Counted from the first letter of the stretch, positions 7,930 through 16,556 are shown. The stretch is 64,000 nt of DNA from Desulfoferrobacter suflitae (GCF_022603395.1 NZ_JAIBKA010000001.1:372001-436000); one strand, 5' to 3'. Program-made: numbers and translations. The notes: generated from the sequence alone by a model not told the origin.

Positions 7930-9924
7930 CTAATTGCCGTCACTGAGAACCAGCTCAACCACCGTGCCAGAATCGATGGGCGAGCCTTCCGGCGGTTGCT
8001 GTTCAACCACCTTGCCGCTGCCGCTGAACTCGGTTTGCACCCCCAGGGAAGCCAGTTCAAAGAGTGCGACCTTGAGGCTCAAACCGATCAGGTTGGGGAT
8101 CACCTTCAAATCTTTGCTGCTTTCAACGGAAAGGGGAATCCCATTGTGGCCGGATTCCCCACCCTTGGTGTTGTTGACCAAAAGAAGCTCGGGAGATACC
8201 CCTCCCGGCTGACCGTCGGACGGTGGAACTCCCAGATAAGGCAAAGCCTTGGCGGCGATATCTCGGAAAACAGGCGCCGCCACCACCCCGCCATAGCTCG
8301 CGCCCTGCGGCCCATGAATCACCACCGTCATGACAAGCCGAGGATCATTTGCAGGAACATATCCCGTGAAGATCGAAGTGTACTTATGGGCCGCATAGCG
8401 ACCGGTTTGCGCATCCACCACCTGTGCCGTTCCAGTTTTGCCGGCAGCTGAGTAGCCCGCCGGTGCCGCCCGGACACCGGTTCCCCCCTCCTCCGTTACC
8501 GCCCGCATCATATCACTGATTTGCTCAGCCGTCTTTTTTTGAATGACGCGGCGCGTCGCGGCTCCGGTAAACCGGCGTATCGGTTCCCCTTCAGAATCCA
8601 CTACATCCTTTGCGATGAGGGGCTGACCATATATACCGCCATTGGCAATGGCCGCGATTCCCATGGTCAGTTGTAGCGTCGTTACGCCGATGGCCTGTCC
8701 AAACCCCGTGGCGGCGACGTCCATGGGTTTCCACTTTTCCCACGGCCGCACCAGCCCTTTCACTTCCCCGGGCAGTCCGATCCCGGTTGGGCTGCCGAAT
8801 CCAAAACCATGAATGTACTTGGCGTACCTTTCTCTTCCCAACCCCAAAGCCAGCTTGCTCGCGGCTATGTTGCTCGAGTATTTGATCACCTCGGGAATAG
8901 TCAGCCAAGCATAAGGATGAACATCATTGACCATGTGGTTGGCTACCTTAAATTTACCATTTTCACAGTAGATCTTGTCGGTCAATTTGACGACGTTCTC
9001 CTGGAGGGCCGCCGCCATCAAAAAGACCTTAAATGTGGAACCCGGTTCAAATGAATCCGTAATCACACGGTTGCGCCACTTTTCGGCGTCCAGCCGGCCG
9101 CCATGGTTAGGGTCAAAAAACGGCCAGTTTGCCATAGCCAGCACTTCAAAAGTGCGCGGGTCCATCACCACAACCTCCCCGGCCTTGGCCTTGTAACGCT
9201 GTGCCCCTTCTTCAAGCGCGTTTTCGGTGATGTACTGCAAGTAGGCATCCAACGTGAGACGCAGCCCTGTTCCCTCAACCGGTTCCGGAGGCGGCTTATC
9301 CTTGAGCCATAAAGCCCTTTGCAATCCATCACGCAAACACGCCTTGACAATATCACTCCCAGCCAGTAGCGGATCATAAGCCTTTTCGACTCCCTCCAGG
9401 CCTTTTCCATCCAATCCGACAAATCCCAAAACCTGGCCGGCTATCTGCCTGAACGGATAAAATCTCCGATATTCGTCTATGGTATAAAGGCCAGGTTGTT
9501 TTAGGGCCTCGATCGCAATGGCCTGTTGATCCGTTAAGTGCCGCTTAATCCAATTGAAACGCCGTTTGCTGGAAAGCCTTTTTTCCAGTGAGCTTTGCGG
9601 CTCACCCAGGATTGGCGCAAGTCGCTCAGCGGCCTGCCGGGGATCCTTTAACCACTTGCCATCGGCAAAGAGTGAAGGCTGGGGTACCGAAAATGCCATC
9701 AAACGACCTCGACTGTCGTAAATGGAGCCGCGGTAGCTTGGCACATCGAGTTTCGCTTCGGCTTGGGCCCTTGATCGCTCGAGCCAGATCGGGTGCTCCA
9801 CAACCTGCAGGTAAAAGGCTTTGCCGAGAATCAGGAGAAAGCCAGCGACCACCGCAACCCTCAAGAAGGCACAACAAAGCCGATAGCGGATATTCTTGAC
9901 TTTTTTTACATGCCGCTTCTCCAT
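7930..9924 (-). CDS. ftsI: Septal penicillin-binding protein FtsI (PBP3-type) with PASTA domain
   Basis: Class B transpeptidase of the divisome. The 664 residues show a basic N-terminus, one membrane anchor (about 18-38), a dimerisation domain starting near RGSIYDSRGRLMA, and a transpeptidase domain. Catalytic motifs are STFK (Ser296), SSN (350-352) and KTG (496-498). One PASTA repeat ends the protein (about 605-660, KVIPNLIGLSLKVALFEL). A PASTA domain is more typical of SpoVD/PBP2x but is also found in deltaproteobacterial FtsI. GAGAGG precedes the ATG. Confidence 0.95.
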   Translation of the reverse strand: MEKRHVKKVKNIRYRLCCAFLRVAVVAGFLLILGKAFYLQVVEHPIWLERSRAQAEAKLDVPSYRGSIYDSRGRLMAFSVPQPSLFADGKWLKDPRQAAERLAPILGEPQSSLEKRLSSKRRFNWIKRHLTDQQAIAIEALKQPGLYTIDEYRRFYPFRQIAGQVLGFVGLDGKGLEGVEKAYDPLLAGSDIVKACLRDGLQRALWLKDKPPPEPVEGTGLRLTLDAYLQYITENALEEGAQRYKAKAGEVVVMDPRTFEVLAMANWPFFDPNHGGRLDAEKWRNRVITDSFEPGSTFKVFLMAAALQENVVKLTDKIYCENGKFKVANHMVNDVHPYAWLTIPEVIKYSSNIAASKLALGLGRERYAKYIHGFGFGSPTGIGLPGEVKGLVRPWEKWKPMDVAATGFGQAIGVTTLQLTMGIAAIANGGIYGQPLIAKDVVDSEGEPIRRFTGAATRRVIQKKTAEQISDMMRAVTEEGGTGVRAAPAGYSAAGKTGTAQVVDAQTGRYAAHKYTSIFTGYVPANDPRLVMTVVIHGPQGASYGGVVAAPVFRDIAAKALPYLGVPPSDGQPGGVSPELLLVNNTKGGESGHNGIPLSVESSKDLKVIPNLIGLSLKVALFELASLGVQTEFSGSGKVVEQQPPEGSPIDSGTVVELVLSDGN

Positions 9925-9948
9925 GACAGCCTCTCGATCGATTTGGTT

Positions 9949-10215
9949 TTAACGGATGACCAGTTTTTGATCCTGCCTGGGCACATTCAGACCAAATTTT
10001 TCGCTTCCCAGTTTTTCAAGATAACCGGGATTGTTGAGTTGCGACCACTCCAGTCGCAGTTTCCGGCGAACCGCCTGGAGCTGTTCGTATTCAGACTGCA
10101 AACGTGCCATTCGATAGCCATCCTGCACGTGTTGAATCCGCAGCCAAACATTGAGTGTTGCAAAAAGAATGAATGCGATGCCGAGCACCCCGGCATAGAA
10201 AAGCCAGCTACGCAT
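9949..10215 (-). CDS. ftsL: Cell division protein FtsL
   Basis: An 88-residue single-pass membrane protein with an N-terminal membrane segment (RSWLFYAGVLGIAFILFATL) followed by a short periplasmic coiled coil (RMARLQSEYEQLQAVRRKLRLEWSQ). The size, topology and position between rsmH and ftsI identify it as FtsL, which forms a complex with FtsQ and FtsB. FtsL sequences diverge strongly, so context carries most of the weight. Its start overlaps the rsmH end by eight bases. Confidence 0.85.
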   Translation of the reverse strand: MRSWLFYAGVLGIAFILFATLNVWLRIQHVQDGYRMARLQSEYEQLQAVRRKLRLEWSQLNNPGYLEKLGSEKFGLNVPRQDQKLVIR

Positions 10216-11170
10216 AACTCACCTTTTCCATGGCGCGCAGCCGAGCGCTTCTGGCCCGCGGGTTCATGGCAATCTCTGGTGCCGTCGGTCTGAGCGGTTT
10301 CTTAGTGAGCAGGCGCACCAAGGGCCGCCCCTCGCATTGACACTGCAAAAAATCGCGCGGACACCGGCATGCTTTCGCCCAATGCCGGAACCGTTCCTTC
10401 ACCATGCGATCTTCCAACGAATGGAAGGAAACGATGCACAGTCTTCCTCCCGGTTTCAAAATGTCACACACTCTGGACAAAAAGGTTTCCAATGCATCGA
10501 GATCCTGGTTGACAGCCAGGCGCAATGCCTGAAACGTACGGGTGGCGGGGTGAATTCGTCTGGCATCCCTGGTTTTGGGGACCACCCCCTTGATCAGTTG
10601 CGCCAGTTCCTCGGTACGCTCAATGGGACTCTGGGCACGGCGCAACACAATGGCTCTTGCGATACGCCGGGCGTGCCTGTCTTCCCCGAGGGCAAAGATG
10701 AGGTCCGCCAATTCTTTTTCAGATAAGGAATTGACCAAATCCGCTGCCGTTTTTGCTATGTTCTGGTCCATACGCATGTCCAATGGTCCATCCTGCAGGA
10801 AACTAAAACCGCGCTCCGGATCTTCCAGTTGAAAGCTGGATACTCCAAGGTCGATCACTACCCCATCGACCGATTCCAAACCAAAACCCAATTTATTCAA
10901 GACAGAAGGAAGGTTGGCAAAACTTGATTTTACAAGAAAAACTCGATGTAGATTCGCGCGCAATCGCCGTCGCACTCGTTCGATCGCTTCGCCATCCCAA
11001 TCTAAAGCGACCAGTTGTCCATCCGGCTCGATCTCTTGCAGGATCCTCTCGGCGTAGCCGCCTCCCCCGACAGTACCATCGACATATAGGCCCCCCGGTC
11101 GGCACGCGAGCAAATCCAGGACCGCCTCGCGCATGACCGGTATATGCTCGTGAGCACGCTGCTCCACCAT
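10208..11170 (-). CDS. rsmH: 16S rRNA (cytosine(1402)-N4)-methyltransferase RsmH
   Basis: SAM-dependent methyltransferase of 320 residues modifying the ribosomal P-site region. Family signatures include HIPVMREAVLDLL, YVDGTVGGGGYAERIL (SAM-binding loop), DGVVIDLGVSSFQLEDPERGFSF, DGPLDMRMD, and HPATRTFQALRLAVNQDL. LCIVSFHSLEDRMVKERF follows near the C-terminus. It is the second gene of the dcw operon, six bases after mraZ. Confidence 0.96.
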   Translation of the reverse strand: MVEQRAHEHIPVMREAVLDLLACRPGGLYVDGTVGGGGYAERILQEIEPDGQLVALDWDGEAIERVRRRLRANLHRVFLVKSSFANLPSVLNKLGFGLESVDGVVIDLGVSSFQLEDPERGFSFLQDGPLDMRMDQNIAKTAADLVNSLSEKELADLIFALGEDRHARRIARAIVLRRAQSPIERTEELAQLIKGVVPKTRDARRIHPATRTFQALRLAVNQDLDALETFLSRVCDILKPGGRLCIVSFHSLEDRMVKERFRHWAKACRCPRDFLQCQCEGRPLVRLLTKKPLRPTAPEIAMNPRARSARLRAMEKVSYA

Positions 11171-11176
11171 TTTCGG

Positions 11177-11638
11177 TCATAGTCCGATGTCGGCTATATG
11201 GGTTGCGATCTGTTGGTAATGCTCCGTATCCCATTCCATTTGCTGCTCCCAGGTTTCTTTGTCCCAGATCTCAAAACTGGTGAGCATTCCAGCAATCAGG
11301 ACCTCCTGATGCAACTTTGCCCGCTCTCTCAATACGGGGGGGATCAGTATCCTGCCTTGCTTATCGAATTCGCACTCAACAGCACTGGAAATGAAGAAAC
11401 GCATGAACGCGCGCTGCTCTGGTTGAACCTGCGAAAAATTAAGGACTTTGTTCTCTATTTTGTCCCAAATCTCCGGAGGGTATGCCACCAGGCATTTCTC
11501 CATTACGGTGATGATTAGGCCATCAGTGTAATGGTTCTGAAGGACGTCACGGAATTTAACCGGAATTCTGAGCCGCCCCTTGGAGTCGAGCCGGTTAATC
11601 GACTGCCCTCTGAAGTAAGGCTTGCCCAAAATACCCAC
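11177..11638 (-). CDS. mraZ: Transcriptional regulator MraZ
   Basis: MraZ is an AbrB-fold DNA-binding protein that controls the dcw operon. Two family motifs are seen: FRGQSINRLDSKGRLRIP near the N-terminus and a second FDKQGRILIPPVLRERAKL copy. The frame can open at GTG 11668 (163 residues). The putative promoter puts the transcript start at about 11670, so that start would be leaderless. I prefer GTG 11638 (153 residues), with GGGGG five bases upstream; TTG 11629 is also possible. The chosen start means that the repeated GTGG boxes lie in the leader rather than in the coding region. Confidence 0.9.
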   Translation of the reverse strand: MGILGKPYFRGQSINRLDSKGRLRIPVKFRDVLQNHYTDGLIITVMEKCLVAYPPEIWDKIENKVLNFSQVQPEQRAFMRFFISSAVECEFDKQGRILIPPVLRERAKLHQEVLIAGMLTSFEIWDKETWEQQMEWDTEHYQQIATHIADIGL

Positions 11639-11668
11639 TTTTGCCCCCTTGCCTCCACTTTTTACCAC
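11634..11668 (-). promoter_or_regulatory. MraZ operator: four boxes spaced 10 bp
   Basis: On the minus strand the boxes GTGGT, GTGGA, GGGGG and GTGGG begin at 11668, 11658, 11648 and 11638, exactly 10 bp apart. MraZ of other bacteria binds direct TGGGN-type repeats separated by 5 nt near the dcw promoter, so these are the likely autoregulatory sites. The last boxes overlap the ribosome site and the chosen start codon. Confidence 0.75.
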
Positions 11669-11676
11669 TAAGGAGC

Positions 11677-11705
11677 ACTCTAAACAGCTGATTGGGTAAT
11701 GTCAA
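11677..11705 (-). promoter_or_regulatory. Predicted dcw operon promoter
   Basis: Minus-strand TTGACA (11705-11700) and TAGAGT (11682-11677) are separated by 17 bp, a good sigma70 match. The predicted start of transcription is near 11670, immediately before the MraZ boxes. Confidence 0.7.
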
Positions 11706-11763
11706 ATCAAAAAAGGAGCGTTGTGAGAAATTAACAGAAGTTTTTTTGATGAAAAAAAGTCGG

Positions 11764-13050
11764 TCACCTGGCCGCAACCCTCAGGTCATTTTCCGAAGGA
11801 GTTTCGCCGTCCAAAATCCACAGCCTCACCCATGTGATGCTCTTGCCCTTGAGAGCAATTATACTGAAGCGACAACGTTTCAGCGTCACCGTGTCCTCGA
11901 GACGGGCAATTCTTCCCAGTTCCTTTATGATCAATCCGGCCACCGTGCGCACGTCACCCTCGGGCAGATCAAGCCGCAGCCGCCGATTGAGATCGCGAAC
12001 CGGTACACGGCCGCGCACCAAATACGAGCCATCTGCCAGCTCTTCAACTTCGCTGTCCAGCCGGTCATACTCGTCTTCAATTTCACCCACGATTTCTTCT
12101 AAAATATCCTCCATGGTCAGCAACCCGACCACATTGCCGTACTCGTCCACCACAAAGCTCAAATGAGAACGTCTCCTTTGGAAAGCCGCAAACTGCTGGC
12201 GAACTGAACGCAGTTCCGGAATGAAGTGTGGTTTGCGCATGATCTTCCGCACCGAAAATTTTTCGTCCATCGGTTGCATGAGCAAGTCCCGCACATGGAT
12301 GAACCCGAGGATATCCGAGGGCCATTGTTCATACACCGGATAGCGGGAAAACTGGGTGCCCTGCACAGCTTCCAGCACTTCGTAATAGGTTGATTCTATG
12401 GGAATTGACACCACATCCTGGATGGGCACCATGATATCGCCAACCGTCGTGCGCTCCAGGGTCAGGACGCCCAGCAACATGTCCTGCTTATCCCTCTCCA
12501 GCCCCCCTTCATCGCCACTGACCTCAATAAGGCTCTCAATCTCCTCGGCGGTAAAACTCTTGGCCCCTGTCATTTGTTGCAACCCAGCCATTCTGATCAA
12601 CGTGTTTGATACGATTGAGAGGAGGTGAACGATGGGGTAAAAGATCTTGATGCATGAAAATATAACCGGAGCAATGACCACTGAGATTCTTTCCGAATGG
12701 TAGGCGGCTATGGTCTTGGGGGTAATCTCTCCAACCACCAGGAGGGCCAGGGTGATAAAAAAGGTCGCATAAATCACTCCACGCTCTCCCGCCAGTGCTA
12801 TGGCGGTGGCGGTTCCTAAAGCGGACAGCGCAACGTTCACCAAGTTGTTGCAAAGCAGCAATGTTCCGAGCAACCTCTGCGGTTTTTGCACTATGCCGGA
12901 GACCAGCGCAGCACGACGATCTTTTTTGGCCAAGTGACGCATCCTCACTTGGTTGACAGCCATGAGGGCGGTTTCGGATCCGGAGAAAAACGCTGAGATC
13001 AACAAGAGCAGAAGCAACACAATGGCATTGAATACCCAATTTTCAATCAT
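11764..13050 (-). CDS. CNNM/CorC-type membrane protein with CBS domains (HlyC/CorC family)
   Basis: From ATG 13050 the product is 428 residues. It has an N-terminal DUF21/CNNM membrane domain (SAFFSGSETALMAVNQVRMRHLAKK, LLLCNNLVNVALSALGTA, VVGEITPKTIA), then two CBS motifs (TVGDIMVPIQDVVSIP and HLSFVVDEYGNVVGLLTMEDILEEIVGEIEDE), then a CorC_HlyC C-terminal domain. The family includes magnesium/cobalt efflux or transport proteins; the exact ion is not readable here. It lies upstream of mraZ in the same orientation but is separated from it by the dcw promoter. An in-frame start 33 bases further upstream is possible. Confidence 0.88.
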   Translation of the reverse strand: MIENWVFNAIVLLLLLLISAFFSGSETALMAVNQVRMRHLAKKDRRAALVSGIVQKPQRLLGTLLLCNNLVNVALSALGTATAIALAGERGVIYATFFITLALLVVGEITPKTIAAYHSERISVVIAPVIFSCIKIFYPIVHLLSIVSNTLIRMAGLQQMTGAKSFTAEEIESLIEVSGDEGGLERDKQDMLLGVLTLERTTVGDIMVPIQDVVSIPIESTYYEVLEAVQGTQFSRYPVYEQWPSDILGFIHVRDLLMQPMDEKFSVRKIMRKPHFIPELRSVRQQFAAFQRRRSHLSFVVDEYGNVVGLLTMEDILEEIVGEIEDEYDRLDSEVEELADGSYLVRGRVPVRDLNRRLRLDLPEGDVRTVAGLIIKELGRIARLEDTVTLKRCRFSIIALKGKSITWVRLWILDGETPSENDLRVAAR

Positions 13051-13223
13051 TGGCAATCCTTTTGGCGCAATTTGCGCCGTCATCTGAACTCGTTCAAGAG
13101 TGCAACTTCACGTTTATCAGGCTCCCAGCGATTCTCCACATTTTATATTGCAGAGATGTTCTGCCATATGTTAAACAAATGAGGTGGTTTTGGAATGCCT
13201 CACGGGGTATTTCTACAAGCCAC

Positions 13224-13278
13224 AAAAAGCCTCTGCTTCAACCCTTTATGGCCTTCCTTCCAATGGCAGAGGCTTTTT
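13224..13278 (+). terminator. Stem-loop terminator without an upstream ORF
   Basis: AAAAAGCCTCTGC (13224-13236) pairs with GCAGAGGCTTTTT (13266-13278), followed by further T residues. The loop is 29 nt. The flanking A- and T-runs allow termination in either direction. No plus-strand gene precedes it, so it may end an untranslated RNA. Confidence 0.6.
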
Positions 13279-13306
13279 TTTGCCGAAAGCGTGAAGGGAC
13301 GAACCA

Positions 13307-13504
13307 ATGCATCCAGATGATGAAAAGATTCTACGTTTGGCCAAAGAAGTCATCATCAAGTTTATTGAACTGGGGAGGATTTCTCCCAACAATTTCGAAG
13401 AACACTTCCGGAGTGTTTTCTGGGCGCTGAAAAACACGCTTGTTGACGCCAGAATTGCCGATCTGGAGAGTACCGAGCCCCTGCAAGATTCCCTGGAGGA
13501 GTGA
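13307..13504 (+). CDS. Small conserved-looking protein of unknown function (65 residues)
   Basis: The ORF begins MHPDDEKILRLAKEVIIKFIELGRISPNNF and is preceded by AAGGGA seven bases before the ATG. It is helical and acidic at the C-terminus, with no signal peptide or membrane segment. I do not recognise a named family, though similar short proteins with an AKE-VKFIE-GR core occur, as far as I recall, in deltaproteobacteria. It stands alone between a terminator-like hairpin upstream and a 9-bp perfect inverted repeat downstream. Confidence 0.65.
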   Translation: MHPDDEKILRLAKEVIIKFIELGRISPNNFEEHFRSVFWALKNTLVDARIADLESTEPLQDSLEE

Positions 13505-13524
13505 ACGGGGGTTGGTTCACCGAC

Positions 13525-13557
13525 TTACCCGGGAAAATTGCAGGTTCGCCCGGGTAA
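13525..13557. terminator. Hairpin downstream of the 65-residue ORF
   Basis: TTACCCGGG (13525-13533) and CCCGGGTAA (13549-13557) form a perfect 9-bp inverted repeat with a 15-nt loop. No T-run follows, so a terminator role is only probable. It also lies downstream of acpP on the minus strand. Confidence 0.45.
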
Positions 13558-13699
13558 TTCGGCCGGGGGGGCCGCTCATCGTTCATGTGCCGATAGTGGC
13601 GGGCAGACGCCAACCGGTTTAACCGGCTATAGCGGATGACGGGGAATTCCCGCCATCTGCCACGGCAAGGGGGGATCTCCGCAAGGAGATGAATCCGTA

Positions 13700-13942
13700 T
13701 CAGGAGCGGACTTTTTCCAGGTAATCAAAAATATCTTTGACGGTTCGAATGTTTTCCGCATCCTCGTCAGGGATTTCCATATCAAAGGCTTCTTCAAGGG
13801 CCATCACCAATTCCACGACATCCAGTGAATCGGCGCCCAGATCATCGACCACATTCGCCTCGGGAGTGATGATATCCTTTTCCACTCCCAATTGATTCGC
13901 AATAATTTCAATGATCTTGCTTTTCATTTCATTCTTGTCCAT
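13700..13942 (-). CDS. acpP: Acyl carrier protein
   Basis: Carrier of acyl chains in fatty acid synthesis. The 80 residues are acidic, with the 4'-phosphopantetheine site [10 protein letters not shown] (Ser in GADSLD) and the usual [29 protein letters not shown] order. AGGAGG precedes the ATG. It lies 21 bp downstream of a TetR-type regulator in the same direction, not in a fab cluster, which suggests a dedicated carrier under that regulator's control or a secondary acpP copy. Confidence 0.95.
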   Translation of the reverse strand: MDKNEMKSKIIEIIANQLGVEKDIITPEANVVDDLGADSLDVVELVMALEEAFDMEIPDEDAENIRTVKDIFDYLEKVRS

Positions 13943-13963
13943 GGTATGCCTCCTAGAAATTTT

Positions 13964-14878
13964 TCAACATTCCCTTTCGACGAATCCGTGAAAGAGCACT
14001 TCCAAGACCGTTGGCAATTCGTCCACCAAAGGATAACTGCAATCGTTCACCAACCACTTTTGAATGACGCCGTGCATAAACCCCATGACCCCGTAGAAAA
14101 CTGTCTGAAAGTCCATGTCCTTGAGCACGCCTTGCTGACTCGCTTCGCGTATCTTGCGCTTGAGCAGAGGGATACGGCGCATGACTTTTTTGACATAGAG
14201 TTCCTGAACCTGGTCCGTCAAATCCATTCGCTCCTGCAAAATCAGTCGATAAAGTCGCTTGTTGTGATCGAAGAACTCGAAATAGATGCGGATGTACTTG
14301 GTGATCATGGTCAGGACGTCATCCTGGCCATCCAAAACAGCTTGAGCATTGCTTTCCAGGTCTTCCAAACGAGACTTTATCAATTCATGGAAGAGCGCAC
14401 CCTTGTTGGCAAAATAACGATACAGGGTGCCTTTCCCGACCCCTGCCCGCTCGGCAATATCATCCACGGTGGCAAGATGAAATCCCTTCTCATAAAAAAG
14501 GTCCAGGGCCGCATCCAGAATTCTTCCACGGGTGGATTGCTTGCAAGCCGCGCGCGGGCCTTCTTCAGCTTCGCCATCCAACAACAGCTTTTCGAGTGAA
14601 ACACGGTAAAACTCCTCGGGGTTGATATTGCGCTTCTCCGCCACCTGCTGGAAGCCGGTAATCAGCCTGGAGATATGACATTCGGCTGGTACCATGCCGC
14701 GCCGGCATGACTCCCGGACAACCACCAAACAATCCGAAAGTTCTTCCAAGACATCTCTGCCCGAACATTGGCCGAGGTTCCTCTCCACCTGATCAGCGAT
14801 GGCTTCAGGTTCAAAAGCCTCTTGAATGAGCTTTTTCAATCTGTTGCGTGCAGCGTTTGAGTTCTTTTCTCGAATCAC
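13964..14878 (-). CDS. TetR-family transcriptional regulator with a 110-residue N-terminal extension
   Basis: A TetR DNA-binding domain is seen at about residues 116-163 (RILDAALDLFYEKGF, TVDDIAERAGVGKGTLYRYFANKGALF), followed by an all-helical ligand/dimer domain. TetR proteins normally start with this domain; here about 110 residues come first, and they read as helical with LEELSDCLVVVRESCRRGM. The start is GTG 14878 with AAAGGA upstream. The frame is open throughout, so the extension belongs to the gene unless translation starts late. An 18-bp imperfect palindrome lies 22 bp upstream, pointing to autoregulation. Linkage to acpP suggests control of fatty acid or acyl metabolism (inference). 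Confidence 0.88.
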   Translation of the reverse strand: MIREKNSNAARNRLKKLIQEAFEPEAIADQVERNLGQCSGRDVLEELSDCLVVVRESCRRGMVPAECHISRLITGFQQVAEKRNINPEEFYRVSLEKLLLDGEAEEGPRAACKQSTRGRILDAALDLFYEKGFHLATVDDIAERAGVGKGTLYRYFANKGALFHELIKSRLEDLESNAQAVLDGQDDVLTMITKYIRIYFEFFDHNKRLYRLILQERMDLTDQVQELYVKKVMRRIPLLKRKIREASQQGVLKDMDFQTVFYGVMGFMHGVIQKWLVNDCSYPLVDELPTVLEVLFHGFVEREC

Positions 14879-14899
14879 TCGTTATCCTTTCAACCGCCC

Positions 14900-14917
14900 T
14901 GACGGACTGGTCAGTCA
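14900..14917. promoter_or_regulatory. Palindromic operator, probable TetR site
   Basis: TGACGGACTGGTCAGTCA matches its own reverse complement at 14 of 18 positions. The core GACTG-GT-CAGTC is an exact inverted repeat. It lies 22 bp upstream of the TetR-family start codon, a usual place for an autoregulatory operator. Confidence 0.6.
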
Positions 14918-14995
14918 TAAACCACAGGACTCGAACAAAGTCAAGCATGATTGGCAAGTCCCCCGGGAGATCCGGCAATACCGGAAGGCAGGAAT

Positions 14996-15460
14996 CTAAA
15001 GATCGGGATTATAAATGGAATGACGATGTTCGCTGAGACTGGCAAAAGCTTTGCGAATGATTTTTTCGGTACCCCGGGTGAGACGATAGCCTGACAGATC
15101 ACCAATGCTCACAAAACGACTCTGCTGGGCATCACTTGCCGGCGAAGGTTGTTCAGCAGTATCCGCGTCACACAAAAAGTCGAGAAGGATGTAATGATAT
15201 TCTATGTTCCCTTCATCATCCATGATCACCCGATCGAGGGCCGCTATGAGGTCAACGACTCTCACCCGAATGCCTACTTCTTCCCATACTTCCCTGCGGA
15301 CAGCGTCGTGCAGGCTTTCCCCGATTTCAACCAAGCCGCCGGGCAACGACCATTTGCCCAAGGCAGGCTCCCTTCCCCGTTGCACCAGAAGCACGCTGTC
15401 ATTGCGAAAAATTAGTGCCCCGACCCCCACCATGGGTCGCTGCGGGTACCGCCGATCCAT
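14996..15460 (-). CDS. NUDIX hydrolase
   Basis: A 154-residue protein with a full Nudix box: GGLVEIGESLHDAVRREVWEEVGI matches G-x5-E-x7-REVxEExGI. The N-terminal beta strand MVGVGALIFRNDSVLLVQRG and KWSLPGG fit the ADP-ribose/nucleoside-diphosphate branch; the substrate cannot be told. ATG 15460 is chosen because GGGAGG lies six bases before it; an ATG six bases upstream directly abuts that site. Confidence 0.88.
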   Translation of the reverse strand: MDRRYPQRPMVGVGALIFRNDSVLLVQRGREPALGKWSLPGGLVEIGESLHDAVRREVWEEVGIRVRVVDLIAALDRVIMDDEGNIEYHYILLDFLCDADTAEQPSPASDAQQSRFVSIGDLSGYRLTRGTEKIIRKAFASLSEHRHSIYNPDL

Positions 15461-16061
15461 TCTCATCCTCCCAAGGCCGTTTCTGTTTGTCTCAGCGCCT
15501 AGCGAATACATTGTTCGTTTGGCATAGAGCAGTGGTCATCGACCCACCTCACAAGAAATGAACCGTGCTAACCCTTAGTGGATTGCCAAGGTGATGTCAA
15601 GCGGGCGAAAATGGGAGCGGCAGCATCGTCTACCGGCAGACTCTTTTGGCGCTGCGCCATGAAAATGACTTGACGCACAGGGCGTGCGTGCTATCTTTTG
15701 AGAGAACTGGAGGGATTAAATGGAAAAACTGGTTTGGCTCCGCTGATCCCTCCCGAAAAACTGAAGGACTTGAAAGAAAGACCTGCGCATTTTGGCGAAA
15801 AAGATCCTGCAGGGTGCATCTCATAATCAGGAAACTCAGGTCGGGATGTGACCTTCACACCTTGTGTTCCTGATGCATCATTCTGGAACCTAGTTTGAGA
15901 TCGTATCATTCCTTACGGATGATTAAAGATTAGCTGCTTGGGGTGCAGTTTCGGCAACGCTCGAGCGAGGGACAATGCGACATTTTCCCCAGGCATTGCT
16001 GACCTCCATGCCAGACGGCCGTTGCTGTTGATCATCACACATTGCAGGCGGGAAATTGCTT
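15461..16061. other. 600-bp intergenic stretch, no supported gene
   Basis: Between the NUDIX gene and the DUF2914 gene no ORF has both a convincing start and a family signature. A short plus-strand frame ending at TAA 15824-15826 reads LIPPEKLKDLKERPAHFGEK, protein-like but without a good start, and could be a gene remnant. The right part probably holds the promoter of the plus-strand cyclase operon. Confidence 0.4.
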
Positions 16062-16538
16062 ATGAGAAACCTCCTTGGAAAGCTGCTCATCATCAATCTA
16101 ATCGCGCTCGCTGCAGTTATGCCGTTAGCTGCCATTCAAGCCCAGGAAAACGGCAGCGACGTCGAACCTGCCGTTCAGACCGCACCGGCCAAGCCGCAGG
16201 AAGAGCCTCAGGAAAAATTGACCCTGACACAGGCGTTCATGTGTGAAAAAGTAGAAAATAATACGCCGTTACACCAGGCAGTGGTTTTTTCCGTTTCTTC
16301 GGGACAGGTCTGCTGCTTTACGTCCTTTGATCCGGTGCCACAGCCCACGCTCATCTATCACCGCTGGTACCACCGCGATGAACTCAGCACCCAAATCCGT
16401 CTGCGACTCTATCCCCCGTTATGGTCAACCTACAGCCAGATTCAACTGAGGGAAACCGACAAGGGACCGTGGCGGGTTGAAATCAGCGACCAGAATGGCA
16501 AACTGTTTGACGTCCTCCGCTTCAGTATCACAGATTAA
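16062..16538 (+). CDS. Secreted DUF2914-domain protein
   Basis: The 158 residues begin with a signal peptide (MRNLLGKLLIINLIALAAVMPLAAIQA), then a Pro/Glu-rich linker, then a beta-rich domain. TLIYHRWYHRDELSTQIRLRLYPPLWSTYSQIQL and GPWRVEISDQNGKLFDVLRF match the DUF2914 pattern (basic strand, W-R-V-E/D core). Function is unknown. It lies 18 bp upstream of the diadenylate cyclase gene in the same direction, so a shared transcript is likely. A start six bases upstream is possible. Confidence 0.8.
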   Translation: MRNLLGKLLIINLIALAAVMPLAAIQAQENGSDVEPAVQTAPAKPQEEPQEKLTLTQAFMCEKVENNTPLHQAVVFSVSSGQVCCFTSFDPVPQPTLIYHRWYHRDELSTQIRLRLYPPLWSTYSQIQLRETDKGPWRVEISDQNGKLFDVLRFSITD

Positions 16539-16556
16539 TACAAGAACCGGTAAAAC

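Noticed and set aside
15630-15873. Two opposed short ORFs between the NUDIX and DUF2914 genes
   Set aside because: Neither has a ribosome site or a recognisable motif; a third frame there looks like a remnant only.
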